This document shows positions 31,851 to 42,921 of a DNA stretch of 55,151 bases, piece by piece (position 1 is the stretch's first letter; each line of letters begins with the position of its first letter). Under the pieces are notes generated by a model that was given only the letters and a program-made list of their open reading frames with translations, made no database searches and was not told where the DNA came from. The position numbers were made by a program, and so were the translations under genes. The stretch is from Kalaharituber pfeilii. Lineage: Eukaryota > Ascomycota > Pezizomycetes > Pezizales > Pezizaceae. Location of the stretch: assembly GCA_015179045.1 (NCBI GenBank), contig WHUZ01000169.1, positions 1 through 55,151 of the forward strand, given 5' to 3'.

Positions 31851-31879
31851 CCTCTTTCACCTACCACTCCACCTCCACA

Positions 31880-33214
31880 ATGTCGGTACCGGAAGACTCA
31901 TCCGCTGCCTCCTCTTCCTCAAGGATCTCTCCCTGGAGATGTCGCCAACCTCCGTGACGAGCAAGCGTTTCAAGGTAATGTATCCACCCCTCTCTCTCAG
32001 AGCCAGCAAGAACTGCAAAACACGATAACCCACGTTGCCTAGCTACGGGCAAATATGCGTGATCAAGTATTGCAGCAGCTAGCATTCTAGCTAGCACTGA
32101 CTCCGCAATGACGACAGCCAGTGCACCCTCCTTGACCTACCCAGGTCCGAAAGGCTCTTCTCCGAAGCATTCCCTCCGCCGGGTACTGATTGTGCGGTTT
32201 CCTCCGCAACCTGCAATTTTCTCCGACCCGAGTCGGCAAATCGCACGGCGCACTAAAACCTGATCCCAGAGGACCTCCTCCGCCGGGTATTGATGGTGCA
32301 GATACTACTCCTCCTCCTCCTCTGTCAGTTATTGCCCTAGGGGCTTCCTCCTCCTCGTTATGTCTCCTCGCGGCTCCCGCCGAGCCCGAGATTCGACGCC
32401 TCCTCGTTACCCCCATGAGTCAGTTGATGCCAAGGGGCCTTTCTCGCCTCCTCCGCCTCCTGCGAAAATTCCCCCTCCAGAAAAGTTTGATGGGGATGAA
32501 AAAGAGCTTGATAATTTTCTTTCCTGGTCCAACAATGGACTGGGAGTTCGCGAATTACTGCCGACAATGAAACCTCTCACTCGAAGGGCCATGCCCTCAC
32601 CTTTTCCGTCGGAACCCCTCAGCGTTATATGCCACAGCTCTCACCCTACTGCGTATGACCTTCCAGGACTCCTTAGCCATTGCTGAGGCTGCTCGAAACA
32701 TTCGGACGCAAGCAGTAGGGTAGGATGCAGGATTTCTTAATTGAGATCGATGAGTTCAACGACGTGGCAAAGACCCCTGACCCTGTCCTCATTTCCGACG
32801 TCTCCGCCAGCATTCGGAAGATGTCCGGAACCTTCTAGTGGGTCATTTTGAGTTTCGAAGCAACTAGAACCAATGGAAGTTTCCATTGCCAACGCCCCGA
32901 GAAAGCCTGGGAATAAGCGTTTCACTCCCTCCACCACCATGACAAACATCACCTCTGTCAGCAGCAGCTCTACGATACAGCCACCTTCACCTCCGAAGAA
33001 CAAGAAGAGCGATGACATACCTGAAGAACTGATTCAGACGAAAAGGCAACCGATGCATCAGGTACAAGATGACGTCATGCTGCGAAAAGAAGAGGTGGAA
33101 ACCCAACTGAAGCCAAAGAAGGAAGACAAAGGGGAAGTAAAACACCCCGGAGTCATGAATCCACTCTCTCGACTAGCTCAAAGAAGACGAAGACAGATTC
33201 TGGCCATCTCATAG
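31880..33214 (+). pseudogene. Family A gag
   Basis: ATG at 31,880 (MSVPEDSSAASSSSRIS) opens a Ser/Pro-rich N terminus. KIPPPEKFDGDEKELDNF in the frame 32,360-32,686 is the PxKFDG...L..FL motif that starts the capsid-like part of fungal gypsy Gag. The C-terminal piece 32,873-33,214 (MEVSIANAPRKPGNK...) is Lys/Glu-rich. These pieces are in different frames, so Gag is broken by indels rather than mainly by stops. The reverse-strand open frames here are shadows. Confidence 0.75.
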
Positions 33215-33440
33215 GCCGTCGACGGATCCGAGAGGATCACTGAACTGTCTAACTTAGAGTGGATGGGGACCCTGCTCAGCGTGTAGGACTCCCTGTCACA
33301 GCGACCTCCTCAGTTGCGAGGTAAAATTCAAAACTGGGAAGACCGTTAGGGCTATTGTGGACCGTGCGGCCCCTGCACCGATTGTTTCCTTGGCAGACTG
33401 GGTAAGGAGTTGAAGATGAGGTCACGAAGTAAGACCTCCG

Positions 33441-33930
33441 ATGATCAAGATTCTTGTGAATCTTTCGTCTTCGTTTTCGTTTTCGTTTGCGTTTTCGTTT
33501 TCTGGCGTCCCGGTTCCCGATTCTGTTTCCTCCGCTTGGGATTATGTGCATCCTATTGGCGTTTCGGGAAAATCTGATAAGGCATTCGTTGATTTTATGT
33601 CGCCTTCTGTTCTGAACTCCTGCCAGACGATTAAGGAATTTGTTTTCCATTTCAATGCCGAAGTTATAGATATCAGCGGATGCATTATTGATTGTGTCCA
33701 AGTCAATGGCATTCCGGGAAAGTCTGATAAGTCTCGGTTGACTTTGTTTCATCTTTTGTTCTGAACTCTCATCAAGGGAGTAAGGAATTTGTCTTTGAGT
33801 TTGAGCCGAAGTTATGAATATCGGCGAATGCATCATTGCATGTTTGATTGTCCTTGCACTCGTATTGAGTTGCTTTCAGTTTTTTCTAGTGATCCCCTTG
33901 AAGAGGGTGATATTTCGTTGATTAAATCAT
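33441..33930 (+). pseudogene. Family A retropepsin-like region with a 150-bp tandem duplication
   Basis: The open frame 33,441-33,764 contains DYVHPIGVSGKSDKAFVDFM, CQTIKEFVFHFNAEVIDISG, then CVQVNGIPGKSDKSRLTLF, a second copy of the first block. The nucleotide units start at 33,545 and 33,695, exactly 150 bp (50 codons) apart. The second unit has shifted frame afterwards. The single-copy version in the second gypsy element (3,651-4,150) continues to NREYIIGLS. The first element (left window edge) also shows the second unit's start, so the duplication is a family A trait. A 186-codon open frame on the opposite strand (33,276-33,836) is antisense. Confidence 0.65.
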
Positions 33931-33957
33931 GCGAGCACTAGTACTCGCGACACATTA

Positions 33958-35240
33958 ATGTTTTGTCTGAGGAACAGGTATGCCGCTTACCTCCTCACCA
34001 AAGCTGGGATTATGAAATCCCTTTCGAGAATCCAAACGCGAAGCCTTCCCATGGTCCAGTGCACCTGGGAAGAAGATGAGGCTCTTTCGAGGTATGTCGT
34101 CGAATACCTACCAGCAGGGAAGATACGAAGGTCAAGGTCAAAAGCAGCTTCACCGTTTTTTTTGGAAGATAGATGGGTCCCGCCGACCGTGCGTTAATTA
34201 TAAGGGCACTAAACGAACTCACCACTCCGAACAAACACCCTTTGCCCTTAACGTCGGAACTCCTCAAAAAGACCCAAAGCGATAAATGGGTTACCAAACT
34301 CAATCTCGATAACGGCTACAACGTCATGTGAATTAAGTCAAGCGACGAACGGCGGCTGTCAAACACAGCCAACAGCTCATTCGAAGTACCCAGTCATACC
34401 TCTTGGACTCATCAACATACCTACTTCCTTCGAAGAGATGATGGATGAGATCCCTACTTGCATCGGTAGAGTTGTTTGGTACCTGGACTCTTAATCTATG
34501 AAGGCAAGTCCGAACGAGACCATAAAAGGATAGTGGAAAAGTGCTTGCCAAGATTGAGCAAACATGGGCCTGCAGTGCGAGTTCCATGTGCACGAAACCA
34601 TGTTCCTTGGTCATTTTATTGATGGCCTCGAGATTAAGATGCACCCGTCCAAATTCTCTACCATTCGCGACTGGCCACAGCCGATTAAAGAAGGTGCAAG
34701 CCTTTCTAGGCTTTGCAAACTGCTGCCGCCGATTCGTCCTCAACTACTACCGCCGATTTAATTTACTCCGCTACAACCCGACTGCTTACAAGCCTTGACC
34801 GGAGACATACCCTTTATTTAGGGGGGCAGAGCAGCAAGCTGCTTTTACGGAACTCCAAGATAAGTTCATCAGTGCCCCATACTGCGACAGTTCGATCGAT
34901 CCCTGCCGACGATTATGAAACCGACTGCTCAGACCAGGCACTTGCTGGTGTCTTGAGCTTAAGAATGACGTTACCACCCTTCACCCCTGTGAGTACCACT
35001 CCCGAATACTGACCCCTGCCAAACGAAACTACCTCTATCCACGATAGCGAACTCTTGGCAATCCTTGATTATACAAATGGAGGATAGAGCTATTGGGAAC
35101 TAAGTCACCGTCTTCACTGACCACGCACTTCACCACCAAACAACGCCCCAACAACCAGCAATCCAACTGGAGCCAGAAACTTTCCGAATCCGATTACGTC
35201 AGCCTAACGGCAAAGCGGACGCTCCCTCTCGGACTGGTGA
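33958..35240 (+). pseudogene. Family A reverse transcriptase and RNase H
   Basis: The pieces lie in changing frames. WVTKLNLDNGYNVM near 34,295 is the RT (K.DL..G/AY) motif. CEFHVHETMFLGHFIDGLEI follows at about 34,577-34,636 and VQAFLGFANCCRRFV at about 34,697. TDCSDQALAGVLSL near 34,921 is the RNase H catalytic Asp, with ELLAILD near 35,051, FTDHALHHQ near 35,114 and GKADA near 35,210 completing it. The YxDD box region near 34,480 reads out of frame. At least four frame changes make it inactive. Confidence 0.8.
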
Positions 35241-35389
35241 AGTGCAAGACGTGTGGACTAATATCCCTGGAGTCAACGGTGACAAATGGGTGAGGAACGA
35301 TGACGGGCTAGGTACCCGAACCATTTCGAAGTTGATGATGCCACGACAGTAACGTGACTCGACACTGTAGTGTGCATCGGACTCCTCTC

Positions 35390-35860
35390 TCGGAACTTCT
35401 ACTGGGACGGCTGAGTAGCCGATTATGTCACCGGTTGTGCAGCCTGCCTGAAGGCCAAAGCCGACCGACATCCGAGGCAAACTAGACTTATGCCAACGCC
35501 TACCAGTAGGAAACCTTGAGAAGATAGCTATGGACTTTGTTGGAGAACTACTAAGGGCTTTACCGCTATTTCAGTTGTCACAAACCGGTTCACCGAAATG
35601 CAGCGCTGCACTATACACCGGTACAAAACACTTGGACAACTCGGGACGTTGCCAACGCCTTCAATGACGTCCTTAGGCAATTTGGTCTACCTCACCACAT
35701 CTCCTCTGAACGTGGACCACAATTCGCCTCAGCCCTTCGAAAAGACATTACAAAACTCCAACTCTGTACCGCGTACCACCCCCAGACCAACAGAGTCTTT
35801 GACGCGCAACGTCTGGTATTGCAGAGAGTGTGTAATACAGACTCCCAAATAGTATCTCTA
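35390..35860 (+). pseudogene. Family A integrase
   Basis: CAACLKAKADRHPRQTRLMP near 35,439-35,498 is the end of the HHCC finger. AMDFVGEL near 35,527 carries the first catalytic Asp. SSERGPQFAS near 35,703 stands where SDRGPQFAS is usual, so the second catalytic Asp is replaced by Glu through a transversion. TAYHPQTNRVFD follows, where TDGLSER would carry the catalytic Glu, which is not recognisable. The integrase would be inactive even without its frameshifts. Confidence 0.75.
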
Positions 35861-35878
35861 CATCTTCCATGACCGAAC

Positions 35879-36004
35879 TATGGCAGAGATGACGAGACTT
35901 GGGAAACGGTTGAGAATCTTCGTAGATCGTTGGAATCTGTCAGAGAGTTCTACGATCAACATTCGAGGAAGCCTTCGGGACCCTATGGTCCAATAAAGCA
36001 TTGA
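35879..36004 (+). pseudogene. Family A chromodomain (C-terminal part of pol)
   Basis: The frame reads YGRDDETWETVENLRRSLES, then VREFYDQHSRKPSG, ending at a TGA at 36,002-36,004. This is the second half of a chromodomain (GY...D.TWE...NL) with its closing helix. The first half (the W-x-G-Y part) is out of frame just upstream. It supports classification as a chromovirus. Confidence 0.75.
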
Positions 36005-36093
36005 TGCTCATGGGACAGAGCATATCGCACAAATGGGAATTCTGTGCTGCCATGCTACTCGGATGGTTCGTTGACGTGAGTACCTTTTCCTTA

Positions 36094-36126
36094 CGAAGAC
36101 TTTTTCCCACCGGGTTTTGTCTTCGG
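36094..36126 (+). other. 3' UTR hairpin cgaagac...gtcttcg
   Basis: A 7-bp perfect stem (cgaagac/gtcttcg) with an internal ccc-acc-ggg hairpin, followed by ggaaggtttttaacg. It lies about 200 bp before the polypurine tract. Similar pyrimidine-stem-plus-tttttaacg blocks are known to me from the 3' ends of other LTR retrotransposons; a role in RNA dimerisation or packaging is conjecture. Confidence 0.4.
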
Positions 36127-36311
36127 GAAGGTTTTTAACGGCTCACTGATGATGAGTGAAAGACACACCAGTCTCACCATCGGCCACGGGCAACTGCGGT
36201 TCAGCTCATGTATTACCTCGCGTATAAGGTATGCCGATAGCCAAAGTATGAGACCCACAATCCCAATTAGTTCGGTTTTCTGTTGGTGATTGTTACTCAG
36301 GACGAGTATCC

Positions 36312-36326
36312 TAAACGGGGGGGTAA
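36312..36326 (+). other. Polypurine tract before the 3' LTR
   Basis: taaacgggggggtaa immediately upstream of tgttac. Family B has aagacaggaggtga in the same place (reverse complement of 13,446-13,459). Primes plus-strand cDNA synthesis in LTR elements. Confidence 0.7.
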
Positions 36327-37065
36327 TGTTACGGCTAAGGTGGAAACTTGCCTACCACTGTGGCAAGGGGCAAGGGTTCTACTACTAATTAGCTGCCACG
36401 GCTAAAGGTGAAGACTTACCCGCCAAGGGGAAAATGCTGACCCTGTAATCGAACATAAGACCAATGCTGATTGACTGGACTGATCACTCGTTAGGCTAGG
36501 CTATTGATTCTCGCATCATTTAGATAGGGCAGTACTACAGAAGGGTATGTCATTCGGAATATAGCTTGATGCATACACTCGAATTACGGAAGCTTTATTT
36601 ATATATGTACATGCATTAGTACATTCGTTATCTTTGTCTCGTACTATTTTTGCATGTTTTCGTTACGTATGCCTATTACTACGGATATTGGCATTGATAA
36701 GGAATCGCCGCGTTGCCAGCCAATTATTCATTTGTTGACCCCTCATGTATGGCTGCGCTGAAGTCTATATAAGTGCCGGCTAGCGATATCATAGTTAGAA
36801 GAATCAAGATACAAGCGGTGTCCTAAGTTTCTCTATAACTCTGAACTTATCGTTCCCTCACTACGCCCGTGAATCGCTCCGCTCCGCTGCGTGCTCCCCG
36901 CCGAGTAGCTGCCCTTCCGGTCTGCCGTATACACCTCCGTAGCCATTCCGACCCGCTGTATTCACACTTCCGGGATGACGCCGGCACCGCCGTTTTCCCT
37001 ACCGTAGCCGTAACATCCGGTCCCTTCCAGCACCCACTGGAGCCGAGCACCTCACGCCCGTAACA
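36327..37065 (+). repeat. 3' LTR of the complete family A element
   Basis: 739 bp, tgttac...gtaaca. TATA box at 36,766 and leader hairpin at about 36,808-36,822, as in the 5' LTR. Followed directly by the ttagt duplication. Confidence 0.93.
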
Positions 37066-37070
37066 TTAGT
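37066..37070. repeat. Target site duplication, right copy (ttagt)
   Basis: Identical to 31,097-31,101. Confidence 0.9.
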
Positions 37071-37290
37071 TTGTGCATATCCTCAATATACAATTGCTGG
37101 GACTGAGACTTTGTTCAAGGCCAAAGTCCTAGTCTTGGAGTGGTGGTGAGGGCCAATTGTACTGCTTCTGCACTGGAATCTGAATTCACTTCATCTTTAG
37201 ATCTCTAATAGACTAGTTTGTTCTCAGCAGTTAATAGCTTGGAAATTATAAGGAAGCTGGAGGATGTTATTGTTAGTTATTTATAAGATT
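37071..37290 (-). pseudogene. Family D upstream part, right of the nested element
   Basis: The minus-strand frame reads KDEVNSDSSAEAVQLALTTT and QQLYIEDMHKL, leading across the insertion site into 31,101 and below. It looks coding (high use of Ser, Ala and Thr codons without stops except one TGA). It may be an upstream extension of the family D Gag. Confidence 0.4.
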
Positions 37291-37749
37291 ATGGTGAAAC
37301 GAGATCTAATAAATATAGTATTATAGGGTATATTGGAAGTAAGCCATTTAGTAAATAACTAAGTACAATATAAAATATAATTAAATATAAGTCATAGAAA
37401 ATAAAGTAGTTAAGGTAATAAGAAAGCTTTATATTTGTTAGAGTTGAGCTTTGGGTCCTTACTCTTCTAACTCTAGTAGGTCAGGCTTCTATTTATACAA
37501 AATGTAGTTCTTTAAAGCTTCAGCTTAAACAGATTCTAAGGATCAAGCTAGATATTGAAAAATGTTAAGTAATAGCCTTTTTTTTTGACTAACTTTTATA
37601 ATAAATTCTAGAACAACAAATATAAGAACTTAAAACCTCTAATATAAGTCTTTATCTAAAAATACTATTATAATGCTAATCCTTATGTAAAGATCGATAA
37701 TATAAGAAAATAAGAAAAGGTTATTGTATAATGAATAATATAACAGCAG
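37291..37749. other. AT-rich spacer, no gene seen
   Basis: No frame or repeat recognised. It separates the minus-strand family D relic from the plus-strand family C relic. Confidence 0.5.
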
Positions 37750-38920
37750 CTACTAGAAGAGTTAGTAATTAAGATTACTAATCTTAGTAGTTACTTACTT
37801 CTCAACTGAAGAAGTTTCACTACCATAAACCTGACTAGTATCGAGTTAGCTAAACTCTCAACTAGTAGGCTTTATAGTTAGTAGTACCTTTTGACAATAT
37901 TTAAATAAGACAGTATTATAGTATGAAAATAATTATACCTGTAATAGAAATATTAAATGACTCTGATATATAAGTAGCTAGTTTAGTCTAACATACTGAG
38001 GATAGAACAGATGTTAAAGAACTTCTCTCTATAGTTTACCACAAGTAGGCTCACCTCTATAGTTGAGAGCAAAGTAATTAATTACTAGCTTACTCCCAGT
38101 TTGACTACACTATTAAATTAGTCCCTGAAGCAGAGACCCTATAGGGACTACTATACTCATTTTCTGAAAACGAACTCTGAGCTTTGAAAGAATAGCTCAC
38201 TAAGCAAAAAGTAGTAGAGAAAATTATAAAGTCCCAATCATCAGCAGGAGTACCTATCCTATTAGTCTGAAAATCCAACAATACCTATCGAGTGTATACA
38301 AATTACTGCACACTCAATAAAGTAACTATCAAGAACTAATACCTCCTACCTTTTATGATGGAAATTCAAGAATATCTAAATAAGGCTAAAGTATTTACAA
38401 AGTTAGATTTGAAAAATAGTTATAATCTAGTACACATAGTTAAAGAAGACGAAGAGAAAACTGCATTCTGTACCTGGTTCAGATTATACTATTGACAAGT
38501 TATACTTTTCGAACTTTGCAATACTCCTACTACCTTCCAAGCTACAATAGATAATATATTCTATAACTCTCTTAATTATAGAGTTATAATATATTTGGAT
38601 AATATTCTAATATATTTAGAAAATAATGAAGAGTATAAACATCTAGTAAAAGAAGTACTAGTAAGACTTAATAAGGCTAGTTTGAGAGTGAACCTAAGAA
38701 AGAATTACTTTTATCAGCAAGTAGTAGAATTCTTAGGTTATAAGATTTTTTTAGAAGGAATTCAAATAATTAAGAAAAAGATAAAGGAAGTTAAAAATTG
38801 GGCAATCCCTTGCCAAGTCAAAAAATATACAAGAATTTCTAGGTTTTGCTAATTTTTATAGAAGGTTTATCGAAGGGTTCTCTGAAATTATACACCCTTT
38901 AACAGAATTAACTAAAAAAA
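37750..38920 (+). pseudogene. Family C reverse transcriptase
   Basis: The plus-strand frame, with stops, gives TIKLVPEAETL near 38,110 and a SSAGVPILLV block near 38,250. VYTNYCTLNKVTIKN, AKVFTKLDLKNSYNLV near 38,390 and IIYLDNILIYL near 38,590 (YxDD changed to YLDN) come next. VVEFLGYKIFLEGIQI follows within the 85-codon open piece 38,595-38,852, and [18 protein letters not shown] near 38,840 is the RT connection in a shifted frame. This is a complete RT order for a Ty3/gypsy element. No protease, Gag or 5' LTR could be found upstream, so the 5' half is missing. Confidence 0.8.
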
Positions 38921-39690
38921 CCTATCTTAGAAATAAACTCAAGTAAGATAACAAGCCTTTAATGAAATCAAGAAAAGGTTTATAACTGCACTAATTCTAA
39001 TACACTTCCAATTAGACAAGGAGACTATTATCAAAACTGATACTAGTAACTATACTATAGGAGCAGTCTTATCTCAGCTTCAATCCAATAGCAAACTATA
39101 TCTATATACTTTTATATTATGAAAATTCTCACTAGTAGAAATTAATTATAATATCTATAATAAAGAAATGATAGCTATCATTAAAGCTTTCAAGGAGTAG
39201 GAACTACTACTGAAGTCCTGTCAATAACAGATACTCATTTGGACAGACTATAAAAAACTTTGAGTACTTTAGTACTACAAAAACTTTGACTTAAAGACAA
39301 GTAAGATAGGCTAAGGTACTGAGAGAATTTGATTTCATAGTAAGGTATAGACCTAGAGAGAAAAATAGGAAGCCAGATGCATTAAGTAGGTATTAGAATT
39401 ACTATCCTGAGGATGGAAGTGAAGACTTACAACTAGTACAGTTCTTGTTTAAGCCCAGACAACTAAGGCTAGCTATAACAAAGGTAGTGAAGCTAAGAGA
39501 CACCTTATGAGATGACTTACATACTACTGTAGAAAGTTCTACAGATTGGATAAAAACTCAAGAAGCAGTTAAGGAAGGAAGTCAACTAATGGATAAGAAC
39601 TTTATTGTTAAAGATAACCTCTTCCTGTGGAAATACCAGTAGTTTATGCCAGACAATAAGGAAATTAAAAACAGAATCCTTTAAAATAAT
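38921..39690 (+). pseudogene. Family C RNase H
   Basis: IIKTDTSNYTIGAVLSQ near 39,030 is the catalytic TDAS..A.G..L motif with only neutral changes. NIYNKEMIAIIKAFKE near 39,150 is the (Y..E..A.V.A...WR) motif. EKNRKPDALSR-like text near 39,360 (with a stop in place of Arg or Gln) ends the domain. Typical gypsy RNase H, RIP-broken. Confidence 0.75.
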
Positions 39691-40430
39691 TATAATAGTA
39701 AAATTGCTAGATATTTTAGTATTTATAAGACTTTAGACCAAATTAAGGCTAACTATTACTAGGTTAATATTGAGCAAGACATATAAAATTATGTATGATC
39801 TTATGATATATACCAAAGAGACAAACCAAGCAGACACTGAAAATATAGACTTCTAGAACCATTAGAAGTACCTTACTATCTCTGGTTATCAATCTCGATA
39901 GATTGGATTACCAAACTTCCTAAGTCTAATAACTGCATCATCATTTAGGTAATCGTTGACCAATTTACTATAATAGCCTATTTCATCACTTTCTCCACTA
40001 ACATTACTACTAAAGACCTTGCTCAAGCCTTTCTAAGATTCTATTGAAAGTATTATAAACTTTCAGAAGATATCATCTTAGACTGAAACTCAAAGATAAC
40101 TTTACATTTCTGGCAAGTACTAATAGATCTATTAGGTATTACAATAAAGCTATCAACTGCCTTCTACTCTGAAACTAATGGGCAAACAAAGCAAACAAAC
40201 TAAACTCTTAAACAATATCTATGATACTATTATTTTTAGAAGCAGGATGATTGGGAAGATCTTTTACTTATAGCAGAGTTTGTATATAACTCCTTCTTCT
40301 CTGAAACAATAGACATGTCCCCTTTTGAAGGCAACTTAGAGTTTGAATCTTGCCAGTCCTAAGAATTATTAAGGAAAGTCAAATTCCAGAACCCTGCCAG
40401 TGAACTTCTAAAGAAAGTTTTGGAAGGAAT
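39691..40430 (+). pseudogene. Family C integrase
   Basis: SISIDWITKLPKS near 39,890 carries the first catalytic Asp, VIVDQFT near 39,950 follows, and a LD-NSKITLHFW segment near 40,075 carries the second. LSTAFYSETNGQTKQTN near 40,150 stands for STAYHPQTDGQTER, with the Glu position lost. AEFVYNS near 40,270 and SPFE near 40,320 match the integrase end. Stops of TGA and TAG type are scattered. Confidence 0.75.
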
Positions 40431-40794
40431 CTGAAAATGACTTATGGAGAACATTCTAAAAGGTAGAATTAAGATGACTCAATAGTTTAATATTAAAAGA
40501 TTTGAACAACCAAGCCTCAAAGTAGGAGATCTTATCATAGTTAGCAAGTAGAACATGTATTCTTACCAACCTTCTAAGAAACTTAACTATTGAAAAGCTA
40601 GACTTTTCAAAATTACTAAAGCAATAGAAACTTGAGTATATAAACTAGAGTTACCCTCAACTATGAAAGTACATCCAGTTTTTTATATAAGCGTATTAGA
40701 ACTCTATTGGCAAAGTCTAGATTTAAACTCAATATATCCCTCTATCTCTTTTAAAAGAAATCAAGAATAAAGTTAATTGAGTAGTTTGGGATAT

Positions 40795-40920
40795 TATTGA
40801 AAGCAGAAATAATAAAAGGAAGCATAGGTACCTAATAGAGTATTTAGTATTATGGAAAGGATATTTAGATAAGAAAGCAACATAGAAAGGTTATAAGAAC
40901 TTAGCTAAAACAAGTAAGGA
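40795..40920 (+). pseudogene. Family C chromodomain
   Basis: The frame reads YLIEYLVLWKGYLDKKAT, a stop at the Trp position, then KGYKNLAKT. This is a canonical chromodomain (YLVKWKGY....TWE...NL) with one Trp-to-stop change, which identifies family C as a chromovirus. The 3' LTR starts about 110 bp downstream. Confidence 0.85.
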
Positions 40921-41032
40921 AATTTTGAAGGAGTTTTATAATAAATATCTGTAGGCAGATAGGGATTTCCAAGTTAAGATCTTAAGAACAAGAAACTAGA
41001 AAGGGAATAATATTATAGAGATTGACATAGCT

Positions 41033-41547
41033 GATAGAGAGTCTATGATCTCCTAGTAATAAGATAATTATTACTAGAATAGTTACTCTATTAGTAGTAT
41101 AATACTATTAGTAAATAATAGTAAGTAGTAAGTAGAAAGCCTAGAGATAATTAGGACAGGATGCTGTGAGTTACCTATGACTTAGCAGAGTAAGCTACTA
41201 TAGGGCCCTAATTAGAAATGCTACTCTATTATCTCTAGAAGAGATAACTAAGCTAGGTTTAGTGCTAGAAGAAGCTGATAAGTCTGAAACCTAATAGATA
41301 ATGGACCACACCATGTATCTAGTAGATTAGAATAAGGCCTCAGCCTCTATAGAAAGCTACTATCAGAAAGGGCACTTAGGATGGGATCAAGTAAGAGTAT
41401 TTAATTTAAGCTAGATAGCCTACTCTAATAGAAGAACTATTATTAGTAAAAGCTATAATACTCTCACTTAAAGTTATTTCTATATAAGAATATATTCTAA
41501 GTTTTTTATTTACATAATCAGCCATAATGAAGTACCCCTATTATGAC
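41033..41547 (+). repeat. 3' LTR of the family C element (about 515 bp)
   Basis: Starts tgacatagctgatag after the purine-rich agaaagggaataatattata and is collinear with the solo copy at 20,034-20,546. The right end is set by loss of similarity to the solo copy, so it may be off by a few bases. Confidence 0.7.
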
Positions 41548-42921
41548 TTAAATAAGATATAGAGTATATTGGACTCTAGAGCTACTAGGTTCTAAAATTT
41601 CAAGCAGGTCAATAAAAAATAGTAGAGTACTATATAATACAATATATACTGAGATATTATATAATATATAACTTGGTACCAAGACAGAGCTCTATAGATA
41701 AGTTGGCTATAGAAGCCAATGAGGTGAGTCAGATTGTAGGCGAGTCATAGGGGGGCAAAATCTGACCCAACCTATCTATTTACAGATACTAATTACTATA
41801 GCTGCTAATAGCTTTTAAGCAGTTAATATTTTAGGTATACCTCTTTATATACTTGCCAAACAGGCAGCTGAAAAGCTTATAATTTAAATCTTATTTAAAA
41901 ACCCTTTCCTTGACAGTTTAAAAACCTTACAGGTAATTAAAACTATATAAATCTAAGTATAGAAAGACCATCAGTTATATATACTTTATTATAATAGGAC
42001 TAAGAGTTATATAAGTATATACTATCTATCAAAGTTCCTAGACTAACTACTAGTACTAGTTAAAGAGTATTCTATTATATAACTATTCATATCTAGTTTA
42101 TACAAACAAAATAAATATTTTGCATCTTTATAAGCTCTACCTTCTTAAAAAGAAAGATCTTACTTAGGAAGTTGAAAACTTTCTTAAAAGAGACTAGTTT
42201 ACTTACTAAAATCTTAAGTACTAAGAGGTAAGCTCTGTATAACTCTTAATACTTGGTATACTACTTACTTTAATTAATAGATATATAATAACTACTTCAG
42301 AGCTAAGTAAACTATTGATATAATTTGGCAAAAGTAGTTCTTAGGCTTATGAAAGTAGGGTCAAAATTAGTCTAAGTTTTTGGAAGATATTAATAAGATA
42401 TTTATATATCTAGTAGATACTAGTTTATAATATAGTTTCAAAGTATACTAGATAGATAAATTTGTAGAACTTCTACTATTCAAGTATATTAATAACATTA
42501 GTATATATAGTCTCTATACTGACTATATATATAGACTTATAATATTCTGGAAGTTTTTTATTATCTATTTAGTATGTGAAAAAAGTATCTATAGTATATT
42601 TAAGAAAAGATTCTTACTACCTTTAAGACAAATATGAGAGCAAAGTTTAATAGTGTGCTTATTAGTATAAGTAGAAAAAGTAGGGTTTTGTATAATATAG
42701 AAGACCTCAATAATTTTGCTGCTAATTTGAAGTATAATACAAGTATCAACTCTAGCTGTAAGAGCTTTAAAGTTCCTATAATATATTAGCAGACTGACAA
42801 TCAGAAATTAAAAGATATGTCTCAAAGTAAAATTCTAGAAATTATTTCAGATTTGAATAATTCTACTTCTGAGAAGAATATATTAGAAGAAATACTATTA
42901 AAGAAGTTATAATATAGATAG
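41548..42921. other. Very AT-rich relic sequence with a short plus-strand coding remnant
   Basis: Mostly without recognisable content. At about 42,634-42,912 the plus strand reads MRAKFNSVLISISRKSRV and later QSKILEIISDLNNSTSEKN, with one internal stop, ending just before the T19 run. It may be the end of a degraded transposon protein; I do not recognise it. Confidence 0.35.

Larger units (their letters stand above)
31102..37065 (+). mobile_element. Complete family A chromovirus (Ty3/gypsy LTR retrotransposon), 5,964 bp
   Basis: Two 739-bp LTRs (31,102-31,840 and 36,327-37,065), perfect ttagt target duplication, terminal tgttac...gtaaca, polypurine tract and self-primer-type binding site define the whole element. 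The order Gag, protease-like domain, RT, RNase H, integrase, chromodomain places it in the chromovirus branch of Ty3/gypsy. It is markedly richer in GC than its surroundings and has few RIP stops, so it is younger. It is nevertheless dead through many small frameshifts. It sits inside the family D relic. Confidence 0.93.

Noticed and set aside
31622..32097. Several overlapping open frames on both strands in the GC-rich LTR and leader
   Set aside because: They occur because GC-rich sequence has few stops. They lie across the LTR and are repeated in the other LTR (36,847-37,063); no family match.
33276..33836. 186-codon open frame on the minus strand, the longest in the window
   Set aside because: It is antisense to the family A protease region. 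It is open because the plus strand there is poor in the complements of stop codons (ttcg-rich repeats). The coding strand is fixed by Gag, RT, integrase and chromodomain on the plus strand.
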